From Deltaproteobacteria bacterium (lineage in GTDB: Bacteria > Myxococcota > UBA796 > SXON01): DNA of 50,070 nucleotides. Location of the stretch: contig CANKNP010000001.1 of NCBI GenBank assembly GCA_947483545.1, positions 1 to 50,070 of the forward strand. Reading direction: 5' to 3'. This document shows positions 32,924 through 40,957 of this stretch, one piece after another (within the stretch, counting starts at the first letter, position 1; each line of letters begins with the position of its first letter). The notes beneath the pieces were generated by a model. That model made no database searches. It was not told where the DNA came from and worked only from the letters and a program-made list of their open reading frames with translations. A program made the position numbers and the translations under genes.

Positions 32924-33718
32924 GTGGCCGAGGTCGCCTCCCCGAAGTTCTCGGAGACCGTCACCGAGATGGCGATCTGCCCCTACGCAGATGTGCGGAC
33001 GGGCGGGGCGATGAACCGGTCGGCCCTGCGCCAGATGACCGCAGTCTGGCCCGATCTGCTCGACGTGCTCTCGGTCCTCGCGGGTCCGAGCCCGACGGTG
33101 GGGCAGGCCTGGGCGGCGGTCATCACCGGCGTGGCGTTGCCGCTGGTCGCGCCCACGCCCACGCCTCGTTTGACGGCGGCGCTGTTCAAGGCCAGCCTGG
33201 GGCTCTCGCAGGTGCTCTCCGCCATGCTCCTGACCGCCGACGGGGTGGCAGACGCGCCGTTGACCGCGCTGGGCGACGCGCCGGGCTTTTTCACCGCCCT
33301 GGACGAGGGCAAGTGGCTCGTCGGCGCCGAACAGGTATGTGCGGGCACCCGACCGATGATCGAGCAGGCGTTCGAGGCCCTCGCCGGATCCTCGACGCCC
33401 GTCTGTCCCGCGGAGATCGCGGTGCTCCTGCCGAAGGTTCGCACGGCCCCGGAGATCGTCGCCTTGCACGTCGCGCACCTGGCGTCGCTGCAAGCCGCCG
33501 CGCGGCGCGGCGATGGGCCGAGCGTCGCCGTGACCCAGCCCTGGCTCCGGGCGGTCCTCGCCTTGCCGAACCGCCCGGCCGAGCACGCTCTCCGGCTCTT
33601 TCCCACGGGTTGCGCACCCGCGTCGCTGCGGGCCTACCTGGACGCGCCACGCACGGACCGCGCCGCCATGGACGCCGCCCTCCAAGCGGCGCTCTCGGCG
33701 GATACGCTCCGGACATGA
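32924..33718 (+). CDS. Hypothetical protein, uncertain start
   Basis: 264 residues from GTG 32924. The frame is open from 32810, and the residues before the GTG (ASLAHGLWHFSVTQLIDE) look like genuine protein. Yet the interval 32810-32923 has no in-frame ATG, GTG or TTG. The real start may be a rare codon such as ATT or CTC, or the upstream part may be lost coding sequence. The product is largely helical, rich in Ala, Leu and Pro, with three cysteines. No family recognised. Its stop overlaps the next ATG by four bases. Confidence 0.55.
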   Translation: MAEVASPKFSETVTEMAICPYADVRTGGAMNRSALRQMTAVWPDLLDVLSVLAGPSPTVGQAWAAVITGVALPLVAPTPTPRLTAALFKASLGLSQVLSAMLLTADGVADAPLTALGDAPGFFTALDEGKWLVGAEQVCAGTRPMIEQAFEALAGSSTPVCPAEIAVLLPKVRTAPEIVALHVAHLASLQAAARRGDGPSVAVTQPWLRAVLALPNRPAEHALRLFPTGCAPASLRAYLDAPRTDRAAMDAALQAALSADTLRT

Positions 33719-34428
33719 TCCTTGCCTTGCTCCTCGCCCTCCCCGCCCAGGCCGCCGAGCAGGCGCTGGTCTACGACCTCTCCGTCGAGGGCGCCGCCGT
33801 CGGGACGCGGGAGGTCACGATCAAATACCTGTCGAGGCCTTCGGGCGAACGGCACGTCCTGGAGAGCTTCACGCACATTGAGGCGGCAGGCATGGTGTTG
33901 GAGTCGCGGGGGTCGGGGCTCTCGACGCCGACGACCGCGCAATTCTCCTCGATCACCGAGCGAAGCGGCACCCGATCGGCGGTCGCGGCCCAGGAGCTGC
34001 CCGAAGGCGGCTGGCAGGTGACGGTGACCTCCGGCGGCAAGCAGACCGAGCGGGGCGAGCCCAATGTACGGCTCAGCACGCTCGACCTGATGGACCCGGG
34101 GCGGGTGGGGCTCCTCGCGGGAGCCGGCACGTTCGGGCTCGTGATCGCCGAGACGGGCGACGTGGTGACCGGCACGCTCGGCGAGGGGGAGCCGACGACG
34201 GTGAAGGTCGGAGGCCAGGCCGTGGAGGTCACTCGGTACGCGCTCACCGGGGGCAACGGCACGGCCCGGTTCTTCGTGGACGCCGACGGTTTGCTGGTAC
34301 GAAGCGAGGTACTCTGGCTCGGCATGACGATGATCGGGAGCCTCCGGGATCTGCCCCCCGCGCGCGACTATGGCGTGGTCGAGACCATCGAAGGCTTGAG
34401 CGGCGGCGTGAAAGAAGGGGATCTTTAG
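33715..34428 (+). CDS. Secreted protein of unknown function
   Basis: 237 residues from ATG 33715, overlapping the previous stop as ATGA. MILALLLALPAQAAE is a short signal peptide with an AQA cleavage site. The mature part begins ALVYDLSVEGAAVGTREVTI and is strand-rich, resembling the beta-barrel layout of DUF3108/DUF6134-type periplasmic proteins, though I cannot confirm that. It is coupled to the hypothetical gene before it. The stop is 49 bases from the next small gene. Confidence 0.65.
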   Translation: MILALLLALPAQAAEQALVYDLSVEGAAVGTREVTIKYLSRPSGERHVLESFTHIEAAGMVLESRGSGLSTPTTAQFSSITERSGTRSAVAAQELPEGGWQVTVTSGGKQTERGEPNVRLSTLDLMDPGRVGLLAGAGTFGLVIAETGDVVTGTLGEGEPTTVKVGGQAVEVTRYALTGGNGTARFFVDADGLLVRSEVLWLGMTMIGSLRDLPPARDYGVVETIEGLSGGVKEGDL

Positions 34429-34477
34429 CGTCGATTCTTGTCACAATCCCTGTTCTCCAGCGATAGTGGGCGCCTCC

Positions 34478-34711
34478 ATGTCGATTCGCGAATCGCGCCC
34501 TGCCCTCCCCGCCGACGCCGGCGAGCGCTGGGCCGCCGCTCGGGACTTCGTCGCGCGGTGTCGGGCCTGGTCGCAGGCCGAGCTGCTTCGTCGGGAGGCC
34601 GCAGGCCGGGACTGCTCGGAGTGGCTCGTCTACCTGAAGTTCACCGAGCATACCCTCGCGGAGCTCGACGCTGGCACGCTCGATCCCTGGTTTCAGGCGG
34701 AGCCGTCATGA
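34478..34711 (+). CDS. Small hypothetical protein coupled to a lipoprotein gene
   Basis: 77 residues from ATG 34478. It is charged and helical (AARDFVARCRAWSQAELLRRE), with an EWLVYLKFTEHTLAEL segment and no membrane helix. No family recognised. The stop TGA overlaps the ATG of the next lipoprotein gene (ATGA, 34708-34711), which supports it as a real, coupled gene. Confidence 0.6.
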   Translation: MSIRESRPALPADAGERWAAARDFVARCRAWSQAELLRREAAGRDCSEWLVYLKFTEHTLAELDAGTLDPWFQAEPS

Positions 34712-35472
34712 CGCTCGCGTTGCTCTCGCTGCTGGTGGGGTGCGACTCGCCGCGGATGCTCGAGGGTCAGGTCGTGGACATCTGGGGTCAGCCAGTGGCA
34801 GACGCCACGGTGGTCATCGAAGGCGTGGTCGCGCGCTACCACGCGGATGAAACCGGCAAGTTCTCCATCCCGACGGAGGCGCCCGTCAAGCGGGCGATGG
34901 CCGGCAAGGATGGCTACATCAAAGAGGTGGCGGACCTCCCGGAGATCGCCGAGGACGCCGACTACGACAAGCTCACGTTCACGCTCTACCCCGAGCCCGA
35001 AAAGCCAGGGTTCTACGCGATCGGCGCCACGGCCTACATCTCTGTGCCCGCCCAACGCATTCGCATGGTCGCCACCGAGCTGCGGCACTTCGCGGGGATC
35101 CGGGACATCCCGACCGACGCGATCCCCGGCGCCAAACCTGCCAGCTTCGTGTTCACGTCCATGCTGCGGCCAAGCGAGCTGGCCAGGATGAACCTGCACC
35201 TCTCCAAGTTGAGCTTTGTGAACAAGGCCTCGGTGAAGGGCGTGCTCGGGCCGACCGACGCCACGGTGAACCTCTGGATCGCCGAGAGCGAGGTCGCGTT
35301 CGATCTCGAGTCGCTGCCCTCGCGGGACGACTACCTGATCAGCACCCGGGACAAGCTGGGGCCCGGCGTCTACGCGTTCCACGCGCAGGACGTGCTGAAC
35401 GAAGAGGACGAGCGCGTGCTGATGAACCTCCCGAAGGAGATGCAGGTCGCGTTCCCGTTCGAGGTCTTGTAG
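34708..35472 (+). CDS. Lipoprotein with N-terminal carboxypeptidase-regulatory-like domain
   Basis: 254 residues from ATG 34708. MTLALLSLLVGCDSP has a lipobox ending at Cys12. The next 70 residues (LEGQVVDIWGQPVADATVVIEG... GKFSIPTEAPVKRAMAGKDGY) follow the carboxypeptidase regulatory-like/CarboxypepD_reg pattern, a small beta-sandwich common in surface proteins. The C-terminal 150 residues are unrecognised. It is probably anchored at the inner or outer membrane. It is coupled to the preceding 77-residue gene and ends convergent with the DEAD-box helicase gene. Confidence 0.78.
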   Translation: MTLALLSLLVGCDSPRMLEGQVVDIWGQPVADATVVIEGVVARYHADETGKFSIPTEAPVKRAMAGKDGYIKEVADLPEIAEDADYDKLTFTLYPEPEKPGFYAIGATAYISVPAQRIRMVATELRHFAGIRDIPTDAIPGAKPASFVFTSMLRPSELARMNLHLSKLSFVNKASVKGVLGPTDATVNLWIAESEVAFDLESLPSRDDYLISTRDKLGPGVYAFHAQDVLNEEDERVLMNLPKEMQVAFPFEVL

Positions 35473-35475
35473 GGA

Positions 35476-36726
35476 TCAACCCCGCGTATTCGGCTTGGCG
35501 ACCCGCCGATCGGTCCGCGTCCTGGCGGCCCGAGGCGCCCGCTTCTCCGGCCTGGCGCGCTCGGCGTGCAAGCTCTCGCCGGTGTCGAGCCTGCCGCCGC
35601 GGGCCATGCGCTCGATCTCCTTCAGCTTTCCCTCGTCCTTGGGGGTGATGAAGTTGTAGACGGTACCGGCGGTGAGCGTGCCGTCGGGGGTCAGGCGACC
35701 GATGCGCCCAATGCGGTGCAGGTACTCACTTGGCCGCTCGGGAAGGTCATAGTTCAGCACGAACGCGAGATCCGGGATGTGCAGGCCCCGGCCGCCGAGC
35801 TCGGTCGTCAGGAGGATGCGTCCCTCGCCGGCCCGAAAGCGCTTGAGGGCGGCCTGACGCTCGCGGGGGAGCCAGGCGCCGTGCACGACGACGACGGAGT
35901 GGCCTCGCTCGGTGAGCGCGGCGGCCACCTGGTCGGCGGTCTCGCGGCGGTTGGTGAACCCGATGCCGCGGGCGGTGGGGGGGAGGGCCACGAGGATGTC
36001 GCTGGCGCTGTCGGCCTTCTCGGTCCAGCGCAGCCGAAGGTTGCGGATCACGATGCCCGCGGGGGACTTGTGGGCGTCTTTGGCTTCGAGCAACGCGGGC
36101 TTCTCAGGCCGGCTGTTGGCCCACGCGCGGATGGGCTCGGGCAAGGTGGCGCTCACCAGCACGAGCTGACGCCCGGGGGGGGTGCCATCGACCACGGCGA
36201 CGGTGTCCTCCCGCTGTCCAAAATCCAGCAGGGTGTCCGCCTCGTCGACAACGATCACGCGCACGTCGGAGAGATCGACGGTGTTGGCCGCTACGAGCGT
36301 GCGGAGGCGCTGGGGGTTCGCGATCAGGATCTCGCAGGGGGTGGCCAACTGCCGACGTGTGTCTGCCGGGGTTTGACCACCGGATACCGACCGGACGCGC
36401 AGCTTCACCCCGTGCGCGACCAGCTTGATCGCCTTCTCGCTCTGCACGACGAGCTCGCGCGTAGCGGTGAGAACCACGGCGCGCGGTCGGGCCGCAGTCG
36501 TCACCATGCCCTCGGCATCCTCGATGGCGCGCAGCCGTTGCAGCAGGGGCAGACCGTACGCGAGCGTCTTTCCGGACCCGGTGGGCGCGAGGCAAAGGCA
36601 GCTCGCACCCCCCAAGATCGCGTGGATGCAAAGTCGCTGTACCGGCGACGGCTCGGTGAGGTGCGCCTCTTCCAGGCAACGAACGAGGCCGGGGAGGAGG
36701 CCGAGGGAGGCGAAGGTCTGCGACAT
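35476..36726 (-). CDS. DEAD-box RNA helicase
   Basis: 416 residues. All core motifs are in place: F-x(8)-Q region (FASLGLLPGLVR... PSPVQRLCI), Walker A APTGSGKT, motif Ia PRAVVLTATRELV, DEAD box VVDEADTLLDF, motif III VSATLPE, motif V TTELGGRGLHIPDL and motif VI HRIGRIGR. It lacks a long RNA-binding C-terminal extension but ends in a basic tail (RPEKRAPRAARTRTDRR), which may bind RNA. The likely role is rRNA maturation or mRNA unwinding in the cytoplasm. Confidence 0.95.
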   Translation of the reverse strand: MSQTFASLGLLPGLVRCLEEAHLTEPSPVQRLCIHAILGGASCLCLAPTGSGKTLAYGLPLLQRLRAIEDAEGMVTTAARPRAVVLTATRELVVQSEKAIKLVAHGVKLRVRSVSGGQTPADTRRQLATPCEILIANPQRLRTLVAANTVDLSDVRVIVVDEADTLLDFGQREDTVAVVDGTPPGRQLVLVSATLPEPIRAWANSRPEKPALLEAKDAHKSPAGIVIRNLRLRWTEKADSASDILVALPPTARGIGFTNRRETADQVAAALTERGHSVVVVHGAWLPRERQAALKRFRAGEGRILLTTELGGRGLHIPDLAFVLNYDLPERPSEYLHRIGRIGRLTPDGTLTAGTVYNFITPKDEGKLKEIERMARGGRLDTGESLHAERARPEKRAPRAARTRTDRRVAKPNTRG

Positions 36727-36761
36727 GCGGGCGGATAACAGGCCAGCCCCCGCGATCCTCG

Positions 36762-38513
36762 TCAGTCCACCCCGTACACGTTGTCCGCGGTCACGATCAC
36801 CGCATCCCCCCCGCTCTGGTCGTGGGCCACGAAGGAGAGCCAGCCGCCGGTGAGATCGTCCACGTGGAAGCTGTCCACTTCGACGCCGTTCACATAGGCG
36901 TAGAGCCAGTCCCCAGAGTGGTAGAGGCCCAAGCGATTGGGGAACCCGAAGCCCTGATAGCCGGCCGAGGTCGGGCGCCAGTCGTGAAGGGACGTGCTCA
37001 CGCCCCCGTCGAGGCGGCCCATTTGCAGCCGGAAGCCCTGGTCCTCGGTGATCCAGGCATAGAGCCCATCCTCGCAGGTGAGGGTCAGGCAGACCTGAAC
37101 GCCGAGGGGGGCGTCGGTCGGACCAGCCACCCGGGTGAGATCCACCTCGATGCGCCAGGGCGCCTCCCAGAGCGTCTCTTCGTAGGTGAACAACGGGCGG
37201 TCATCGGCGCCGTCGCCGGTGAACGTCACGGCGTCAAGACTGGCGACCCAGCCGGGGTCCGCCACCCAGCCGCGGGCGCCCCCTGTGAAGTCAACGGCGC
37301 CGGGGAGGACTTGATCGCAGTCGTCGGCGACGCCGTCGCAGTCGTTGTCCAGCCCGTCACACACCTCGGGGGAGGCAGTGCCCACGTTCGGGAGGCTGTC
37401 GTTGCAGTCTGCGGCACCGCAGGCGGTCGCGGCCTCGCCGTCGCCGTCCACATCCGCGTCGTAGAGGTCCCCGTCGCAGTCGGCATCCAGGCTGTCACAC
37501 TGCTCGGGGAGGCCACCGCTCTGGTTGGGATCATTGTCGTTACAGTCATCGCCCCCGCACGCGACGTCCAAGGCGTTGTCGAGATCGTCGTCCTTGTTGT
37601 CGATCACGCCGTCGCAATCGTTGTCGATGCCGTCTGCACACACATCCGTGAAGCCGACGGCGCTGGTGGGATCCTGGTCGTCGCAGTCCCCGCCGCCGCA
37701 CTCCAGGGGCTGGGAGCCATCGTCGTCGTCGTCCTGGACGTCCATCGTCCCGTCACAGTCGTTGTCGATGCCGTCGTCACACCAGTCGGTGGCGGAGGGC
37801 CCGAGCGTCGGGTCGGTGTCGTCACAGTCGTCGCCGCCGCAATCGGGCGCGTAGTCGCCATCCCCGTCGGCATCGACGTCGTTGGTCAAGCCATCGCAGT
37901 CCTGGTCCACGTCGTCGCAGAACTCGGGCTCGCCTGGCTTGACGTAGGGATCGCTGTCGTCACAGTCGGTCCCCCCCTCGCACTCATCGGCGAAGAACCC
38001 GTCCCCATCGGCGTCCTCTCCGTCCACGCTGCCGTTGCAGTTGTTGTCGACCGCGTCGTCGCAGTCCTCGGCGACGTCGGGCCCTAGCGCGTCGTCGTCG
38101 TCGTCACAGTCCGGCCCGCCGCAGAGCGCGTCCACCGCGCCGTCGGTGTCGGCGTCCTTGTCGTCCACCTCGCCGTTGCAGTCCTCGTCGGCGAGATCGC
38201 AGCTCTCAGGGGCGCCCGGGTAGATGTCGCCGCGGGTGTCGTCGCAGTCGTTGCCGCCCGGACAGGCATCGGAGGCATAGCCATCCGCGTCCACATCGAC
38301 GATCTCGGCGTCGGTCGCGTCGTCCACCCCGCCATCGCAATCGTTGTCCACGCCGTCACAGACCTCGGTGGCCCCGGGCTTGATCTCGGCGTCCAGGTCG
38401 TTGCAGTCCGTGCCGTCGTCGCAGAGGTTCGCCGAGAAAAAACCATCGCGATCGTTGTCGGAGGGGCACTTGGTGCACGCGAGGAGCGCGAGAGCCAGCG
38501 CCGCGAGCGTCAT
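36762..38513 (-). CDS. MopE-type putative metal-binding repeat lipoprotein with C-terminal jelly-roll-like domain
   Basis: 583 residues from ATG 38513. MTLAALALALLACTKCP has a lipobox ending at Cys13. The middle carries eight Cys/Asp/Asn-rich units of the type EVCDGVDNDCDGGVDD, alternating with D-x-DGD-type loops and C-x-GGxDC(D/N)D segments. This is the putative metal-binding (MopE, PF11617) architecture common on cell surfaces of myxobacteria. The last 200 residues (after DDCDQVLPGAVDF) form a beta-rich domain resembling a concanavalin/LamG lectin fold, ending in GGWLSFVAHDQSG. Its start overlaps the isochorismatase stop by four bases. The Asp-rich DNA gives long spurious frames on the other strand. 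Confidence 0.9.
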   Translation of the reverse strand: MTLAALALALLACTKCPSDNDRDGFFSANLCDDGTDCNDLDAEIKPGATEVCDGVDNDCDGGVDDATDAEIVDVDADGYASDACPGGNDCDDTRGDIYPGAPESCDLADEDCNGEVDDKDADTDGAVDALCGGPDCDDDDDALGPDVAEDCDDAVDNNCNGSVDGEDADGDGFFADECEGGTDCDDSDPYVKPGEPEFCDDVDQDCDGLTNDVDADGDGDYAPDCGGDDCDDTDPTLGPSATDWCDDGIDNDCDGTMDVQDDDDDGSQPLECGGGDCDDQDPTSAVGFTDVCADGIDNDCDGVIDNKDDDLDNALDVACGGDDCNDNDPNQSGGLPEQCDSLDADCDGDLYDADVDGDGEAATACGAADCNDSLPNVGTASPEVCDGLDNDCDGVADDCDQVLPGAVDFTGGARGWVADPGWVASLDAVTFTGDGADDRPLFTYEETLWEAPWRIEVDLTRVAGPTDAPLGVQVCLTLTCEDGLYAWITEDQGFRLQMGRLDGGVSTSLHDWRPTSAGYQGFGFPNRLGLYHSGDWLYAYVNGVEVDSFHVDDLTGGWLSFVAHDQSGGDAVIVTADNVYGVD

Positions 38514-39052
38514 TTGATCCGCCGGGAGACTTCTTTGAAGAGCGGCGTGCCGGCGCGCTGGATGAGCCCAAAGAGCACGGTCTCCGACGAGACGATGACG
38601 GCGCCGGACCGCGCGCAAAGCGCGAGCCCCCGGTCACGATCCACGGCGTGTCGGGAGAGGCAACCGTCCGCCACGATGATGACCCGGTTGCCCTTGGCGA
38701 GCAGATCCATCGCGGTCAGCGCGACGCAGATGTGCGCCTCCATCCCGACGATCAGCACCTCGGGCCGCGACCTGGGGTGAATCCCGACCTCGCGTTCGGC
38801 CGAGAAGGCGAGCTTCTCCACGCACACGGCGGTCGGCGGCATGATGAGGGCGGGGATCGTCGGTCCGATGCCACGGGGGTACTGCTCCGTCACGGTGATG
38901 GGGAGCCACAGTTCACCGGCCAGATAAAGCAGGTTGTTCACCGCGGTCACCGCCCGGTCTCGCTCGCCGTCCGCGTGGCCTTCGGGCATGGCCGCGAACA
39001 GTTTTTCCTGGAAGTCAATGACGAGGAGCTCAGTCTGCGCGGCGTCGAACAT
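38510..39052 (-). CDS. Isochorismatase-family cysteine hydrolase
   Basis: 180 residues from ATG 39052; the longer frame to 39352 overlaps another gene and is not conserved. The catalytic triad is visible: Asp13 (VIDFQEKL), Lys80 (CVEKLAFSA) and Cys109 (GMEAHICV). The cis-peptide region PITVTEQYPRGIG is also typical. Members hydrolyse amides or N-carbamoyl compounds. The closest pattern is the ISOC/YcaC-like subgroup, but the substrate is unknown. It is translationally coupled to the MopE-like lipoprotein gene through an ATGA overlap, an odd pairing with no obvious shared pathway. Confidence 0.9.
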   Translation of the reverse strand: MFDAAQTELLVIDFQEKLFAAMPEGHADGERDRAVTAVNNLLYLAGELWLPITVTEQYPRGIGPTIPALIMPPTAVCVEKLAFSAEREVGIHPRSRPEVLIVGMEAHICVALTAMDLLAKGNRVIIVADGCLSRHAVDRDRGLALCARSGAVIVSSETVLFGLIQRAGTPLFKEVSRRIK

Positions 39053-39094
39053 GCCGGAAGGGTAACGGCCCGGCGGGTCGGATACACGTCCGCG

Positions 39095-39892
39095 ATGACA
39101 AGCCTGCTCCTCCTGCTCGTCGCCTGCGCGCCCGAACCGGGGACGTGTGAGCGCGCAGCGGGCGTGTTGACCTGCTCGGCGAACTCGGATCGGGTCGGAG
39201 AAGATGGCCACCAACGCCGGGTGATGTGGCAGATCCCCCCCGGGACCGCGCCCGACGAAGGGTGGCCCGTGGCGCTCCTGTTTCAGGGATCTTTCGCCTC
39301 GGCCCCGACGTTCTGGACGGGCTTCGGCGCCGAGCCGATGGGCGGAATTCACCAGGTCGAGCTCACCGAGCAGCTCCTTGGCGCTGGCTTCGCGGTGTTC
39401 ACGCCCTTGGCGGTCGCCGGCGGGCTCTGGTGCTGGAACACCAACGTCGTACCGTGGGCGGATGACTGGGAGAACTCCCCGGACAAGAGCGTGATGGACG
39501 TGCTCATCCTGGAGATGGAGGAGGGTCGTTTCGGTCCCTTGGACACCTCTCGCATGTACGCGGGGGGCATCAGCAGCGGCGGGTACATGACCAGCCGGAT
39601 GGCCGAGGCATACCCCGGTCGCTTCTCAGCCCTGGCCGTGATTTCGGCAAGTTGGGCGACGTGCGCAGGTGCGATCTGCACGGTGCCGTCGAGCATGCCG
39701 GCGGATCACCCGCCCACATTTTTCGGCCACGGGGAGACCGACGTGGTGGTGCCCATCGCGACGATGAAGGACTACCGGGACGCGCTCGACGATGCGGGGT
39801 TCGAGACTGAGACGATGACGATGCCGGGGAAAGGCCACACGTGGTTTGACGGCGAGGCGGAGGCCGTGGTCGCTTGGTTTGAGGGGCACTGA
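39095..39892 (+). CDS. Secreted lipoprotein esterase (PHB depolymerase/LpqC-like)
   Basis: 265 residues from ATG 39095. MTSLLLLLVACAPEPG has a lipobox at Cys11. The fold is alpha/beta hydrolase: oxyanion strand PVALLFQGSF, nucleophile GISSGGYMTS (G-x-S-x-G-G), acid GETDVVVP and His in GKGHTW. This is the esterase_phb pattern of extracellular polyester or feruloyl esterases. Extra cysteines (TCAGAICT, GLWCW) suggest disulfides, fitting export. It is divergent from the isochorismatase gene (42-base gap). Confidence 0.85.
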   Translation: MTSLLLLLVACAPEPGTCERAAGVLTCSANSDRVGEDGHQRRVMWQIPPGTAPDEGWPVALLFQGSFASAPTFWTGFGAEPMGGIHQVELTEQLLGAGFAVFTPLAVAGGLWCWNTNVVPWADDWENSPDKSVMDVLILEMEEGRFGPLDTSRMYAGGISSGGYMTSRMAEAYPGRFSALAVISASWATCAGAICTVPSSMPADHPPTFFGHGETDVVVPIATMKDYRDALDDAGFETETMTMPGKGHTWFDGEAEAVVAWFEGH

Positions 39893-40092
39893 TCACCAGC
39901 CCGCTACGCCCAACCGCTCAGCCTCCCGCAGCCCCGACAAAACCGCTGCATGAACATTCCCATAGTATTCGCAGCAGGTGCCCTCCCCCGCGAACAACAG
40001 CCGTTCCGGGCCTCCAATACAACGACATCCACGCCGGCGTCGGTAAGCACCCTGGCGGCGGTGAGCCCGGCCATCCCAGCGCCGACCACCAT
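39893..40092 (-). pseudogene. Internally deleted flavin amine oxidase remnant
   Basis: From ATG 40092 the first 28 codons read MVVGAGMAGLTAARVLTDAG and on to VVVLEA, the FAD-binding start of flavin monoamine oxidases. At about 40001-40015 the frame must change: in the other frame the sequence continues GPERLLFAGEG and CCEYYGNVHAAVLSGLREAE, ending GVAGW and TGA at 39893. That is the conserved C-terminal FAD contact of the same family, which is normally about 400 residues further on. The gene has therefore lost its middle, with a frame change at the junction. It is surely non-functional as an amine oxidase. Confidence 0.8.
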
Positions 40093-40161
40093 CACCCGCA
40101 ACGCATCCCGGCGCGGGAGGATAGCGCGCGGGGCGACGACCCAGCGAGTTACAATCGTGCC

Positions 40162-40929
40162 ATGGCGACCTCTTCGTCCCCAATCTCCCCGCGCGCCGCA
40201 GAGCCCGCGGCGGTGATCCGCTACCCCGATTCGGACGGACTGCCGATGTCTGACAACACGCTCCAATTCGACTGGATTGGGCGCATGAAGAACGGTTTTG
40301 CCTCAGCGTGCCCAGATGCGTTTGTCGGGGGCGATCTGCTCTGGTACTTCCGAGAAGGGGACCCGACGGCGCGGATCGCTCCGGACGTGTTGGTCGCGTT
40401 CGGCAGACCACGCGGGGATCGCGGCTCCTACATGCAATGGCGCGAGGGGGGGGTGGTTCCTCAGGTCGTCGTGGAGGTGTGGTCGCCGGGGAACTCGTTC
40501 GCGGAGCAGCTCAGAAAGCTCCAGGACTACGATGCCCTCGGCGTCGAGGAGTTCATCGCCTACGACCCCGACCGCAACACGTTCGCGGCGTTTGAACGCG
40601 CCGCCAACGGCAGGCTGGAGATTGTCGCGGCGACTGAGCCTTGGGTGAGCCCTCGCACCGGCTGCCGCTTCGTCCCCGGCAAGGACACGCTGCGGGCCTA
40701 CGGTCCCACCGGTGATCTTTTCCGCACGGGCGAGGAGATGCGCACCGACGAGCTGTTGCTCGAAGCCCGCCTCCGCGACCTCGCCGCCCGCGCGGAAGAG
40801 CAGACCGCCCGCGCGGAAGAGCAGGCCGCGCGCGCCGAAGAGCAGACCGCCCGCGCCGAAGAGCAGACCGCCCGCGCCGCGAAGCTTGAAGCCCAGCTCC
40901 GGGCGCTCGGCATCGACCCGGCTGGCTGA
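40162..40929 (+). CDS. Uma2 family (DUF820) putative endonuclease with heptad-repeat tail
   Basis: 255 residues. The Uma2 PD-(D/E)xK-like core is visible: RIAPDVLVAFG, VVPQVVVEVWSPGNS, then EQLRKLQDYDALGVEEFIAYDPD. The tail, residues 205-250, repeats (A/T)ARAEEQ five times and ends KLEAQLRALGIDP, a predicted coiled coil. The tail repeat is also seen in the DNA at 40783-40875. Uma2 proteins multiply in some genomes and are thought to be mobile-element-derived; their role is unproven. It lies beside the amine oxidase remnant and is followed by the repeat end at 40931-40957. Confidence 0.85.
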   Translation: MATSSSPISPRAAEPAAVIRYPDSDGLPMSDNTLQFDWIGRMKNGFASACPDAFVGGDLLWYFREGDPTARIAPDVLVAFGRPRGDRGSYMQWREGGVVPQVVVEVWSPGNSFAEQLRKLQDYDALGVEEFIAYDPDRNTFAAFERAANGRLEIVAATEPWVSPRTGCRFVPGKDTLRAYGPTGDLFRTGEEMRTDELLLEARLRDLAARAEEQTARAEEQAARAEEQTARAEEQTARAAKLEAQLRALGIDPAG

Positions 40930-40930
40930 G

Positions 40931-40957
40931 GCGAGGAACTTCGGGGTGTGAGCACTA
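40931..40957. repeat. Copy of the terminal repeat found at 12719-12746
   Basis: GCGAGGAACTTCGGGGTGTG followed by AGCACTA here matches GCGAGAAGCTTCGGCGTGTG followed by AGCACTCTA at 12718-12746 with few differences. In both places it contains the stop codon of the minus-strand gene that ends there. It therefore lies between the Uma2 gene and the sterol-desaturase-like gene. Only one end is seen here; no second end was found upstream of the Uma2 gene. Confidence 0.45.

Noticed and set aside
36822..38087. Open frame of 421 codons on the plus strand, Val/Ala/Gly-rich with repeats
   Set aside because: It is the complement of the Asp/Cys-rich repeats of the MopE-like lipoprotein; the periodicity comes from that gene.
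40162..40929. Uma2 gene as cargo of a complete mobile element
   Set aside because: Only one repeat end is found (downstream); no matching end, target duplication or transposase is visible upstream.
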